Origin: an uncultured Candidatus Saccharibacteria bacterium
GTDB lineage: Bacteria; Patescibacteriota; Saccharimonadia; Saccharimonadales; Saccharimonadaceae
Assembly: GCA_947367795.1 (NCBI GenBank)
Contig: CANBER010000005.1
Span: 1 to 50,048, forward strand
Reading direction: 5' to 3'
DNA: 50,048 nt
Shown here: piece by piece, positions 40,862-47,898 of the stretch
How positions within the stretch are numbered: position 1 is the stretch's first letter
How the letters are laid out: the number at the start of each line of letters is the position of its first letter
The notes under the pieces: generated by a model
The model's database searches: none
Seen by the model: only the letters and a program-made list of their open reading frames with translations
Told to the model about the DNA's origin: nothing
Program-made: the position numbers and the translations under genes

Positions 40862-41368
40862 TTAGCGCTCTTGGAGCTGAGTAAGGACTTGTTTAAGCTG
40901 AGTGTGATAGGTATGTTTGCCGGAGAGGACGATGGGCGCTTCGGCGTCGGATGGGGCCTCAAGTTCTTTGACACGAGTGTCATAAACAGTTTTGGCTTTG
41001 TCGATAGACTTGAGTTTGTTTTTGAGACGGGCGCGTACGGTATTGACGTCGGTCTGAATCCAGATGAGGGTGGGGGTATAGCCGGTTGAACGTAAAATCT
41101 CGGCAATCTCGCGGCGTTCTTTCTCGGTGCTGATGCCACCTTCAAAGACGAGTGTGGAACCGGTACGCGCGATCTGCTCTACGAGCAGTAGGATAAACTG
41201 GCGCGAAAGATTATGCTCTTGCTTGAGAGCATCTAAATCGTAAAATGTTGCATTGAATTGAGCGGCAAATTGTTTGCCAAAAGTCGTCTTGCCGCTGCAC
41301 GGCGCACCAAAAACTAGGATTGCGCGTTGGCCGTTGCTGGGTGACGGATGTGATTTTTTACCTTCCAT
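40862..41368 (-). CDS. P-loop kinase (AAA_33/zeta-like)
   Basis: A small ATP-binding protein. The Walker A motif is GAPCSGKTTFGKQF (residues about 20-33). A DLDAL element follows as in nucleotide and shikimate-type kinases, STLVFEGGIS is the Walker B-like strand, and VRARLKNKLKSIDKAKTVYD is the lid region. The 168 aa fit AAA_33 kinases that phosphorylate small molecules or tRNA. The substrate is unknown. The promoter -10 TGTGCTACAATGG lies at 41380-41385. Confidence 0.85.
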   Translation of the reverse strand: MEGKKSHPSPSNGQRAILVFGAPCSGKTTFGKQFAAQFNATFYDLDALKQEHNLSRQFILLLVEQIARTGSTLVFEGGISTEKERREIAEILRSTGYTPTLIWIQTDVNTVRARLKNKLKSIDKAKTVYDTRVKELEAPSDAEAPIVLSGKHTYHTQLKQVLTQLQER

Positions 41369-41391
41369 ATTCTACCTCCATTGTAGCACAA

Positions 41392-42099
41392 TTACCTTCC
41401 TTTGTGATATATTGTAGCACACTTTGAACTGTTTGAAACTAGAATTTGTGAGGGATAATAGAAAAACCAGGCAAAAAAGTTGGCCGGAGCGTATGTAGCA
41501 GCAGAAAAGATGTTTTGTAGTGACAGATATGACACTCCAGTGCAAATATCACAGCATAAGAATAAAGTAAATCCAGCTAATGCGCAAAGACTGCGTGGAT
41601 TCCTGGGGGCTTGGCGATACCATCGCCAACTAATATCGATATTAGTTGCCAGGACGAAGAGATAAAAAGCACAGGTGAGATGGATGAGGGGAGTGAATTT
41701 GAGGAAAAGATCAAGAACGATGGTGAAAATGATAAGCGTTATGAGAACTATGATGGGGCGACGTATGCGCACATAGTCAAGCCGGTAGAGATGACAAAGT
41801 TGGGCGATGAGAAAGAAGATCAGACCGATTTCGGCAAGATTATTGATGGCGAGAATACAATCGGCGATAAAAGTGGCGAGCATAGCTATGATCAAGAGGT
41901 GGTCATGACGGAAGTAGCACCAAGCATAAATGACACAAAGCAAGATGCCGCTGAGACGAATGGTGGTAAGGATAGGGCTGCTGGGGATTATAATGCCAAG
42001 AACTATATTGGCAGCAAAAATTCCGAGCCAGATAGTGGGCCAGGGTGCGGGAAAGATTTGTCCCAGTTTGAAATGGTGTAAGGGTTTGGAAGCGGTCAT
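41392..42099 (-). CDS. YhhN/TMEM86-like membrane protein
   Basis: About eight hydrophobic helices span the 235 aa. The segments ATFIADCILAINNLAEIGLI, FFLIAQLCHLYRLDY and GFTLFLCCDICTG match the YhhN (lysoplasmalogenase-like) pattern, including the intramembrane Asp residues. Bacterial members are poorly characterised. The start codon lies 7 bp after TATAAT (42107-42112), with no SD, so the mRNA should be leaderless. The family assignment is by eye. Confidence 0.65.
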   Translation of the reverse strand: MTASKPLHHFKLGQIFPAPWPTIWLGIFAANIVLGIIIPSSPILTTIRLSGILLCVIYAWCYFRHDHLLIIAMLATFIADCILAINNLAEIGLIFFLIAQLCHLYRLDYVRIRRPIIVLITLIIFTIVLDLFLKFTPLIHLTCAFYLFVLATNIDISWRWYRQAPRNPRSLCALAGFTLFLCCDICTGVSYLSLQNIFSAATYAPANFFAWFFYYPSQILVSNSSKCATIYHKGR

Positions 42100-42112
42100 T
42101 GGGGATATTATA
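42100..42112 (-). promoter_or_regulatory. -10 box for leaderless YhhN-like mRNA
   Basis: TGATATAAT (TATAAT at 42107-42112), then 7 bp, then the ATG at 42099. No SD is visible. Confidence 0.65.
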
Positions 42113-42136
42113 TCATGGGATGAGAGCGTTAGTGGA

Positions 42137-43420
42137 TTATTCGAGGTACATAATGTCTAGGTCGACGTTGCCATTAATTCCCTTCACCCGTCCGCTGTCG
42201 CTGAGTTGCCAGAGCCAGTACTTTCCAGTATAAGTGACATGATCGTAGTATTGAGCAACCCAGACAGGATGATTATTGGCGGTAGGCTGCCAGATCCGGT
42301 CGAGATAGACTTTGCTACTGTAGATTGAAGATTTATATCCGTATTGGGATAAAGTGTCGAGAAAGGTAGTGGCAACTTGATTGATGGTATGGAGACTCAT
42401 GTTGGTGTGATTGAAATTTCCCCAGTCTTCCCAGTCAAAAGCCACGCCAAGAGGGATGGAATAATTTTGAATTTGTTGGTGTACCCACTGAGCTTGATCG
42501 GCGGCTTCGGCGATATCGTTAGCATAAGAATAGAAGTAAATTCCGACGGGTAGACCGACTGCTGTGGCTGCAGTGAGGTTGGCGATGGCGTAACGATCTA
42601 GGAGATATTCTCCATCATATCCGTCTTGGTAGCCGAGGCGAATAAAAGCAAATTCCACACCTGAGGATTTGACTGCTGACCAATCGATATCTCCTTGCCA
42701 TGCAGAAACGTCAATGCCAATTTTAGTGTGGGCAGTTTTGTGGGTTTTGATGACGTCGGCGATCGGTAATTTGGTATTTGAAGGTGTATGGGAAGGGTAG
42801 TCTGGTGTAGCGCAAGAAGGAGCGATGACGTGGAGTGTGAAGGGCTGGTTGGATTGATTACCACTCGCGTCAGTGATACGGTACTCGAGATTATAGTCGC
42901 CAGGCTGGTCGAGATCGTAGTGACCAATGATTTCGCGAAGTGGATGATTGTCTAGGTCATCTGCACTGAACATAAGATCGGTAAGATCTCCTTCGTAGCC
43001 TCGGGTGAGGGTGTATGAAGTTTGACCATAGATACGGGGTGCGGTAGTATCGATGATATTGATGGTGAAAGTTTTACTACGACGTTTGTGTTTGAGGTTG
43101 ATATAGTCGAAAGTAATTTCCTGAGTTCCGAGTGTGTCTGGTGTAATAGTGAAATCATCTACGATTTCTCCATCGAGGTGATCGATAAAATCCGAAACTT
43201 TAGCGGTTTGGCCAAACGGTAGGGTAAGCGTATCATCCGGTTTGAGAGTGACAGAGGTTTCATCTAAGAGTCGATCTTCGGCGATATTGTGGACAATAAT
43301 GAAGATAGTAGCAACGACGAAGAGTACTGTGACGATTAGGATAATGATGAGTAGACGATGGCGTTTTTGATGGCAAGGCGGGCGGTCGTCTATGGTAGGA
43401 TGAGAAATTTCTGGTTGCAT
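42137..43420 (-). CDS. Membrane-anchored GH25 muramidase with Ig-like domains
   Basis: GH25 enzymes cleave the MurNAc-GlcNAc bond of peptidoglycan. Residues 22-45 form an N-terminal membrane anchor (LLIIILIVTVLFVVATIFII). Two beta-sandwich, Ig-like or HYR-type repeats follow (about 55-125 and 130-205; DTTAPRI and ITDASGNQSNQPFTLHV). The GH25 domain (about 230-427) shows IGIDVSAWQGDIDWSAVKSS (catalytic Asp), FAFIRLGYQDGYDGEYLLDR, PVGIYFYSYANDIAEAADQA, AFDWEDW (catalytic Glu) and WLWQLSDSGRVKGINGNVDL with D. For an epibiont it could remodel its own wall or attack the host's. TATAAT boxes lie 2 and 9 bp before ATG, so near-leaderless. Confidence 0.94.
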   Translation of the reverse strand: MQPEISHPTIDDRPPCHQKRHRLLIIILIVTVLFVVATIFIIVHNIAEDRLLDETSVTLKPDDTLTLPFGQTAKVSDFIDHLDGEIVDDFTITPDTLGTQEITFDYINLKHKRRSKTFTINIIDTTAPRIYGQTSYTLTRGYEGDLTDLMFSADDLDNHPLREIIGHYDLDQPGDYNLEYRITDASGNQSNQPFTLHVIAPSCATPDYPSHTPSNTKLPIADVIKTHKTAHTKIGIDVSAWQGDIDWSAVKSSGVEFAFIRLGYQDGYDGEYLLDRYAIANLTAATAVGLPVGIYFYSYANDIAEAADQAQWVHQQIQNYSIPLGVAFDWEDWGNFNHTNMSLHTINQVATTFLDTLSQYGYKSSIYSSKVYLDRIWQPTANNHPVWVAQYYDHVTYTGKYWLWQLSDSGRVKGINGNVDLDIMYLE

Positions 43421-43466
43421 ATATTATATATTATAGCAATTTGAATGGTATTTTTATTAAAACTCC

Positions 43467-43563
43467 ACAGTTTACGTTTTTGAAAAACGTAAGGTAGTTT
43501 GATGGTCAATAACAGGGGTAGGGTGTGAAAAAACAGTTTACGTTTTTCAAAAACGTAAGGTAA
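43467..43563. repeat. Duplicated hairpin element
   Basis: Two near-identical copies of TTACGTTTTT-N-AAAAACGTAA (43472-43492 and 43538-43558) within longer direct repeats starting ACAG and ending AAGGTA. The central base differs (G versus C). On the minus strand the cassette-side copy is followed by ACTGTTTTTT, like a terminator. They lie between the FISUMP cassette and the GH25 promoter. Confidence 0.8.
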
Positions 43564-43592
43564 GTCACATACAGCCACTGAGCCTACAAACA

Positions 43593-43816
43593 CTATATAT
43601 AAACTAATAGGCTAGGCAGCGGATGGGGAAACCGAGCCAACGAGAGTCTGGGCCGCCCGACGGGTTGACGCCAGACGTATAGAAGGCGAGGTCGTACGCG
43701 CTAGCAGAAGTAATTTGGTCAAGCGTCACAGAGATTGAGCTCCAGCCGTAACCATAGATGCCGAAGTTCCTCAGAGAACCGTAATTCAGAGGGATGTCCC
43801 CACTACGGACGAAGGA
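43593..43816 (-). pseudogene. FISUMP-like variable cassette 3 (orphan C-terminal domain fragment)
   Basis: This is a 224-bp unit with ends identical to cassettes 1 and 2, including the 36-bp 3' end. The 70 codons begin SFVRSGDIPLNYGSLRNFGI and end RWLGFPIRCLAY-stop. Compared with cassette 2 about 20 codons differ, nearly all replacing amino acids, while only a few silent changes occur and there are no indels. It lies 22 nt after the C39-like gene, with no start codon. It is a silent or variable cassette 38 kb from the other two. Confidence 0.75.
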
Positions 43817-43837
43817 TAGAGGTGAGTTTGTGCGAAT

Positions 43838-44206
43838 CTATTCTTCATTGTCAATCGCAACGATTTGGTAAAAAGCGTAATCATTGATCGGGGGTGGGTA
43901 TGGTATGGGGTCTAGGAAGGTTTGTTGCGTAGCGTCATAGACAATGTAATGCCAATAATTTTCTTTCTTGTTTCGGCACTCTATCAATAGATTATGCGTA
44001 ATGGTGCGAGGAAATGTATTCAGATGGGTAGTCTTGAATCCGGCTTTGTTTAGAGTGTTTTCCATTTCGTTGAATGTCATACAAAAATTTGATGGTGAAC
44101 TTTTGAAGCACAACTTGAGGGCTTCGTCGAAAGTGGTATGCGTGAGCATAGCAATACAACAGACTGAACAGGTTTGAGGCTTTGGCATTTTGACTAGATT
44201 GAGCAT
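43838..44206 (-). CDS. Small C39-like cysteine-peptidase fold protein, 122 aa
   Basis: The order of QTCSVCCIAMLTHTTFDEAL (Cys after Gln), WHYIVYD (His) and TFLDP (Asp) fits papain-like C39 peptidases, which cleave after double-glycine leaders or act as small hydrolases. At 122 aa it is minimal, and there is no transporter domain or signal peptide. The start may be MLNLVKM or MPKPQTC; no strong SD is seen. It follows the methyltransferase by 12 bp and may be coupled to it. AT-rich compared with the ribosomal region. The assignment is tentative. Confidence 0.5.
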   Translation of the reverse strand: MLNLVKMPKPQTCSVCCIAMLTHTTFDEALKLCFKSSPSNFCMTFNEMENTLNKAGFKTTHLNTFPRTITHNLLIECRNKKENYWHYIVYDATQQTFLDPIPYPPPINDYAFYQIVAIDNEE

Positions 44207-44218
44207 GTCTAATGGATT

Positions 44219-44905
44219 CTAAGCTTGTTTTTCGGGTTTGCGGATGAGGAGGTGATAGTGCCAGGATTCGTAGATTTTGTCTTCGGTGGGGTTCTCGTGG
44301 AATTCCTCGATTTGGTAGAGGTCGAGGATTTCAAATTTGTGAAATAATTCCTTGATTAGGCGATAATCGGCATAAAAATGGGGGACCCCGTCTTCTGGAC
44401 CGTTTTCTCGACGGAGTTTGGTATTTTCGTCAATTAGCTCCCAGTTGGTTTCCTTCCAACCCCAGGTGTCTTTGGAGCCTAGGGTAAGGTAGCATTCTCC
44501 ACCGGGACGTAGTACGCGTTGAAGTTCGGAAATTACTTGTCTTATGCCTGCGGTGTCGGTGTGAGAAATTACATTGCGGCATAGAATAGCGTCAAAGCTT
44601 TTGTCTGCGTAGGGCAAATGCAACATGTCGCCGATTTGGTAGCTGAAATGGAGATTTTCTGATTTGGCCCATTCTCGGGTTGCTGTGATTGCTGCTTGGG
44701 AAATGTCAAAACAAGAAACATTGAAATTGTTTTGTCCGAAAAGAATTGCATGTCGACCAAGTCTGCAGCCGAGATCAAGAAAGTCTTTGAATGCTAAACC
44801 TTGCCAACGACTCACGAGATAAAACGATTCGATACTTGGCGTTTGCCAAAATTTGGCATGACTACCTGTCACGATATTCCAATACCAGCCTTTAGATATG
44901 GACAT
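44219..44905 (-). CDS. Class I SAM-dependent methyltransferase (copy 1, altered motif I)
   Basis: A Rossmann-fold methyltransferase of 228 aa. Motif I reads FLDLGCRLGRHA, where the middle Gly of D-x-G-x-G-x-G is Arg, which may weaken SAM binding. Later motifs are intact: VSCFDISQAAI (acidic ribose ligand), FDAILCRNVISHTD and LQRVLRPGGECYLTLGSKD. It is a close paralogue of the gene at 47012. The C terminus (FHKFEILDLYQIEEF; ESWHYHLLIRK) is shared. SD TGGAGAAACC before the ATG. The substrate is unknown. Confidence 0.85.
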   Translation of the reverse strand: MSISKGWYWNIVTGSHAKFWQTPSIESFYLVSRWQGLAFKDFLDLGCRLGRHAILFGQNNFNVSCFDISQAAITATREWAKSENLHFSYQIGDMLHLPYADKSFDAILCRNVISHTDTAGIRQVISELQRVLRPGGECYLTLGSKDTWGWKETNWELIDENTKLRRENGPEDGVPHFYADYRLIKELFHKFEILDLYQIEEFHENPTEDKIYESWHYHLLIRKPEKQA

Positions 44906-45225
44906 AGGTTTCTCCAGAGATGTATGTTATATTATAAAGTAAGCAAAATTCAATGGCAGAGCCTCAAGGACTTAATCCTCAACCCTACTAAATATATGGT
45001 AGCATTTGGCGAGTTTAATGTCGAGTGTGCGAAGGCGGTGCTGGAAAGACACGGGATCGCTTGCTATACGTAGATTTTGCTGATTTTTGGCTATTTTATG
45101 ACTTTTTGTGGATTTTTGGGCTCAAAACTAATACCCCTACCTCAATATTGACGAACCTGAAGTTGTGGTTGACCGATTTTCTCTGCCAAAATAACCTGAT
45201 GATATTTTATTGATAAAATAAAGGT
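44906..45225. other. Gene-free stretch with short coding remnants
   Basis: No complete gene is visible. A short plus-strand frame ending at 45073 (reading KYMVAFGEFNVECAKAVLER then HGIACYT-stop) looks like the end of a lost protein but has no proper start. The right end carries the AT-rich promoter region of the HTH gene at 45226. Confidence 0.4.
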
Positions 45226-45621
45226 ATGAGCAAACCCATCAAATACACGCCAGACACGACCAAGAAACTCCTCGATGCGATTCGTAGTGGGTTCACGGTG
45301 AAGGCTGCCTGTGCGATGGTTGGAGTGACTGATATGACCCTGAGCCGTTGGCGAAGGCGACATCCTGATTTTGATGCCGATTTTAAAAAAGCCACAGAAG
45401 AGCAAACTTGGTATGCCAGAAAAGCCCTCAAAAAGGCTAAAATAAGGACTTATGAACGAAAAACGCAAAATACCCACAAAAAGGCCAGAAGGCCCTCACA
45501 GGCCAAATACAAGGCTCTGACGGCCATATTACAAGCGAGGTCGAAGGTATACAGTTTTATGAAGGACTTCCTGTGCGTTTTGGCAGTATTGCTGAAGATA
45601 AACCATACATACCTTGCGTGA
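45226..45621 (+). pseudogene. HTH protein, terminase-small-subunit-like, probably frameshifted
   Basis: Residues 1-70 form a helix-turn-helix domain like those of small terminase subunits or transposase-like DNA binders: KYTPDTTKKLLDAIRSGFTV, KAACAMVGVTDMTLSRWRRR and HPDFDADFKKATEEQTWYAR. Beyond about residue 83 the reading turns basic and unlike a domain. In another frame, 45456-45722 stays open for 88 codons with protein-like content (VEGIQFYEGLPVRFGSIAED, PYIPCVNPNNGRVEYLKRES) and ends in a stop. One extra A in the A5 run near 45476 would join the two, so a single-base deletion is likely. The next HTH gene (45952) is a paralogue. A phage or mobile-element remnant. Confidence 0.5.
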
Positions 45622-45722
45622 ACCCAAACAATGGCAGAGTGGAGTATCTTAAGCGTGAGAGTGGCTATAATGTCCAGCACATCTGTGATATCAGTGTGTT
45701 CAAGCGTAGTTTTCCTGGGTAG

Positions 45723-45951
45723 CATCGAAGGATTCAGGAACAATATCACTACTCTATGACATAGTAAAATCACACTTCTGACCCCTATTAACTCGTCTGG
45801 AAGTAGTAAATCAAATGTTGGTGATTTAAAAATCTCATTTGCGGCAAATCTGACACAATTAGGCTTTCTGGACGGGTAAACTTTCTGCATCGATTTTCTG
45901 ATATTATGAGGGCAAAAATATGAGACCTGTATGTCGTGATATAGTGGAAAT
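45723..45951. other. Gene-free stretch between the two HTH genes
   Basis: No supported gene. AT-rich sequence with a probable -10 (GTGATATAGTGG) just before the HTH gene at 45952. Confidence 0.4.
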
Positions 45952-46257
45952 ATGAGTAGAAAGTCCAAATTTACCCCAGAAGTCACCGAGCGAATCCTAG
46001 TTCTGATTCGTGACGGCTATACCGTGTCCGATGCGTGCCGAGGAGCGAGAATCTCCACCGACACCTTCTACCGTTGGTGCGACAAATATCCAGACTTCCA
46101 TAAAGCCGTAGTAGAAGCCACCGACCTTCAATGGAAATACGCTGAACAACTCGTCCGTAGTGGTTACCGAGGTTACACCAGAAGGCTGAATCGACCATCA
46201 TCCAACTATCAACCACTTGGGAATATGCCGTTCAAGTTGAATAACCTTAATTACTAA
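45952..46257 (+). CDS. HTH protein, terminase-small-subunit-like, 101 aa
   Basis: A helix-turn-helix protein paralogous to the one at 45226: KFTPEVTERILVLIRDGYTV, SDACRGARISTDTFYRWCDK, YPDFHKAVVEATDLQWKYAE. The tail (GYTRRLNRPSSNYQPLGNMP) is short and may be truncated. Its end overlaps the convergent HAD gene by 11 bp. No neighbouring terminase large subunit or phage genes are seen, so it is a remnant or a stand-alone DNA binder. Confidence 0.55.
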   Translation: MSRKSKFTPEVTERILVLIRDGYTVSDACRGARISTDTFYRWCDKYPDFHKAVVEATDLQWKYAEQLVRSGYRGYTRRLNRPSSNYQPLGNMPFKLNNLNY

Positions 46258-46999
46258 TCAGTCGAATCAGTTCGGCAACACTTGAAACTATATGGTTTGA
46301 GGGAACTACTTCCAATACCTCCTGCACTGAATCTCGCATTGCATAGCCATTAAACTCTGTTAGCATACCGATGTCGTTAGTATCATCGCCAATAGTAATT
46401 ATTGTCTCATCTGGGGAACTAGAGGCAAGATGACGAATAGCGTTCTCTTTACCAGCATCATTTGACATCACATCTACAAAAGAGTGATATCGCTCGCCCT
46501 CATCAATCCACTTAACGCTCGACAAAGTAGCATCTTTTACGAGAAACCCCTTAACTTGGTCGCCGTAATTTCGATTAACCATAGCCAGCACGCCGTTTCC
46601 AATCTCCATATCAGTCGTCCAGCAGCGGAGTTTTGTTGTATTGTGATCTAGCATAGGCCACTCTCTAGCACTGTGATAATATACAAAGGCAATTTCGCCA
46701 CCAAAACTCTGCAAGATGTCTTGCGAGATATCCTGTGCCGTTTTCTCCGATATGACATACTGAAAGACGACTTCCTCGCTTTGGTTCAGACATACTGCAC
46801 CATTATCCAGAATAATGTAATCAAAATAATCGCAGAAATCTGGCAAAACTCGGCCTAAACTTGAGGCATTGCGACCAGTTGCTAATACAAATTTATTTCC
46901 AGCCTGGCGAAAATTCTGAGCAACTTGTAAATTACCCATCAATACCCGTGGGTCAGAGTGTGAATATAATGTATTATCAAAGTCAGTGACTAAAATCAT
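46247..46999 (-). CDS. HAD-superfamily hydrolase (Cof/IIB type)
   Basis: A phosphatase of the haloacid dehalogenase superfamily. The catalytic DxD motif is VTDFDNTLYS (nucleophile Asp and acid/base Asp), motif II is LATGRN, and motif IV is ITIGDDTNDIGML (metal-binding GDDxND). The cap (about 75-190) is of the C2 type. The 250 aa fit sugar-phosphate or nucleotide phosphatases. AGGAGG lies 9 nt before the ATG, and the methyltransferase (47012) ends 12 bp upstream, so the pair is an operon. AT-rich codons differ from the ribosomal genes, suggesting acquisition. Confidence 0.92.
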   Translation of the reverse strand: MILVTDFDNTLYSHSDPRVLMGNLQVAQNFRQAGNKFVLATGRNASSLGRVLPDFCDYFDYIILDNGAVCLNQSEEVVFQYVISEKTAQDISQDILQSFGGEIAFVYYHSAREWPMLDHNTTKLRCWTTDMEIGNGVLAMVNRNYGDQVKGFLVKDATLSSVKWIDEGERYHSFVDVMSNDAGKENAIRHLASSSPDETIITIGDDTNDIGMLTEFNGYAMRDSVQEVLEVVPSNHIVSSVAELIRLISN

Positions 47000-47011
47000 A
47001 GAACTGACCTC

Positions 47012-47686
47012 CTATTTCTTACGTATCAAAATGTGATAATGCCAAGATTCACAGACTTTATCACCTGAACGCTTCTTAATAAACTCTTGCACCTGATGCA
47101 AATCAATAATCTCAAAATCACTAAACAATTCTTGAATCAAATTATAGTCAGCATAAAAATGTGGAACATTATTTTCTGGACCATCTTCCTGACGAAGTTT
47201 CGTATTTTCGTCTATTTTCGGCCAATCGGTCTCTTTCCATCCCCAAGCATCCTTTGAACCAAGGGTGAGATAACACTCGCCATTAACACGCAACACTCGA
47301 TAAAGTTCGCTAATGATTTGTTTCATACCAGCAGTATCCGTGTGATTGATGACGTGATACGACAAGATTGCATCAAAACTACCATCCCTAAAAGGCAAAC
47401 TAAGAGCATCACCAACTTCATAATTTAGATTCAGGTTCTCTAAATTCGCCCAATCTTTAGTTTGGTTAATGGCTTCATCCGAGATATCAAAGCACGACAC
47501 ATCAAAATGATTCTTACCAAATAAAATTGCGTGTCGCCCTAACCCACAGCCAAGGTCAAGAAAATCCTTAAATCCTAGGTTCTGCCAACGATTAACTAAA
47601 TAAAACGATTCAACGCTAGGTGTTCGCCAAAAATCAGCGTGACTACCTTTTACGACGCTCCAATTCCAACCTTTAGATCTAGTCAT
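47012..47686 (-). CDS. Class I SAM-dependent methyltransferase (copy 2)
   Basis: A paralogue of the 44219 gene over its whole length (224 aa; same start pattern SKGWNWSVVKGSHADFWRTP). Motif I is intact (FLDLGCGLGRHAILFGK), with VSCFDISDEAINQTKDWANL, FDAILSYHVINHTD and LYRVLRVNGECYLTLGSKDA. It is more AT-rich than copy 1, and no SD is visible; it lies just after tRNA-Trp on the same strand and is followed by the HAD gene. The intact copy is probably functional; the substrate is unknown. Confidence 0.9.
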   Translation of the reverse strand: MTRSKGWNWSVVKGSHADFWRTPSVESFYLVNRWQNLGFKDFLDLGCGLGRHAILFGKNHFDVSCFDISDEAINQTKDWANLENLNLNYEVGDALSLPFRDGSFDAILSYHVINHTDTAGMKQIISELYRVLRVNGECYLTLGSKDAWGWKETDWPKIDENTKLRQEDGPENNVPHFYADYNLIQELFSDFEIIDLHQVQEFIKKRSGDKVCESWHYHILIRKK

Positions 47687-47743
47687 TATTTTTACTCAAT
47701 TAGTTTCTTTATCTTAGCGACAAGTTGCTCCATCCGCTCAGTA

Positions 47744-47818
47744 TGGCAGGGGCGACAGGAGTTGAACCCATATCAACGGTTTTGGAGACCGCTATACTAA
47801 CCATTGTACTACGCCCCT
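47744..47818 (-). tRNA. tRNA-Trp (anticodon CCA)
   Basis: The cloverleaf folds: acceptor AGGGGCG/CGCCCCT, anticodon stem GCGGT/ACCGT with loop CTCCAAA (anticodon CCA, UGG), T arm GGTTCAACTCC, discriminator G and encoded CCA. It reads UGG only, consistent with UGA as stop. Confidence 0.95.
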
Positions 47819-47898
47819 ATGTGATAATTATAGCATGTTTTTTGAGAAAACGGGGGAAAACGTGGTAGAATAGTAGTAATGTTTAGATGTGAGGTGAT

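Noticed and set aside
46150-46175. A 13-bp match (TCGTCCGTAGTGG) to the cassette start inside the HTH gene at 45952
   Set aside because: The following sequence does not resemble the cassette and the codons fit the HTH protein. Probably chance, though worth a genome-wide check.
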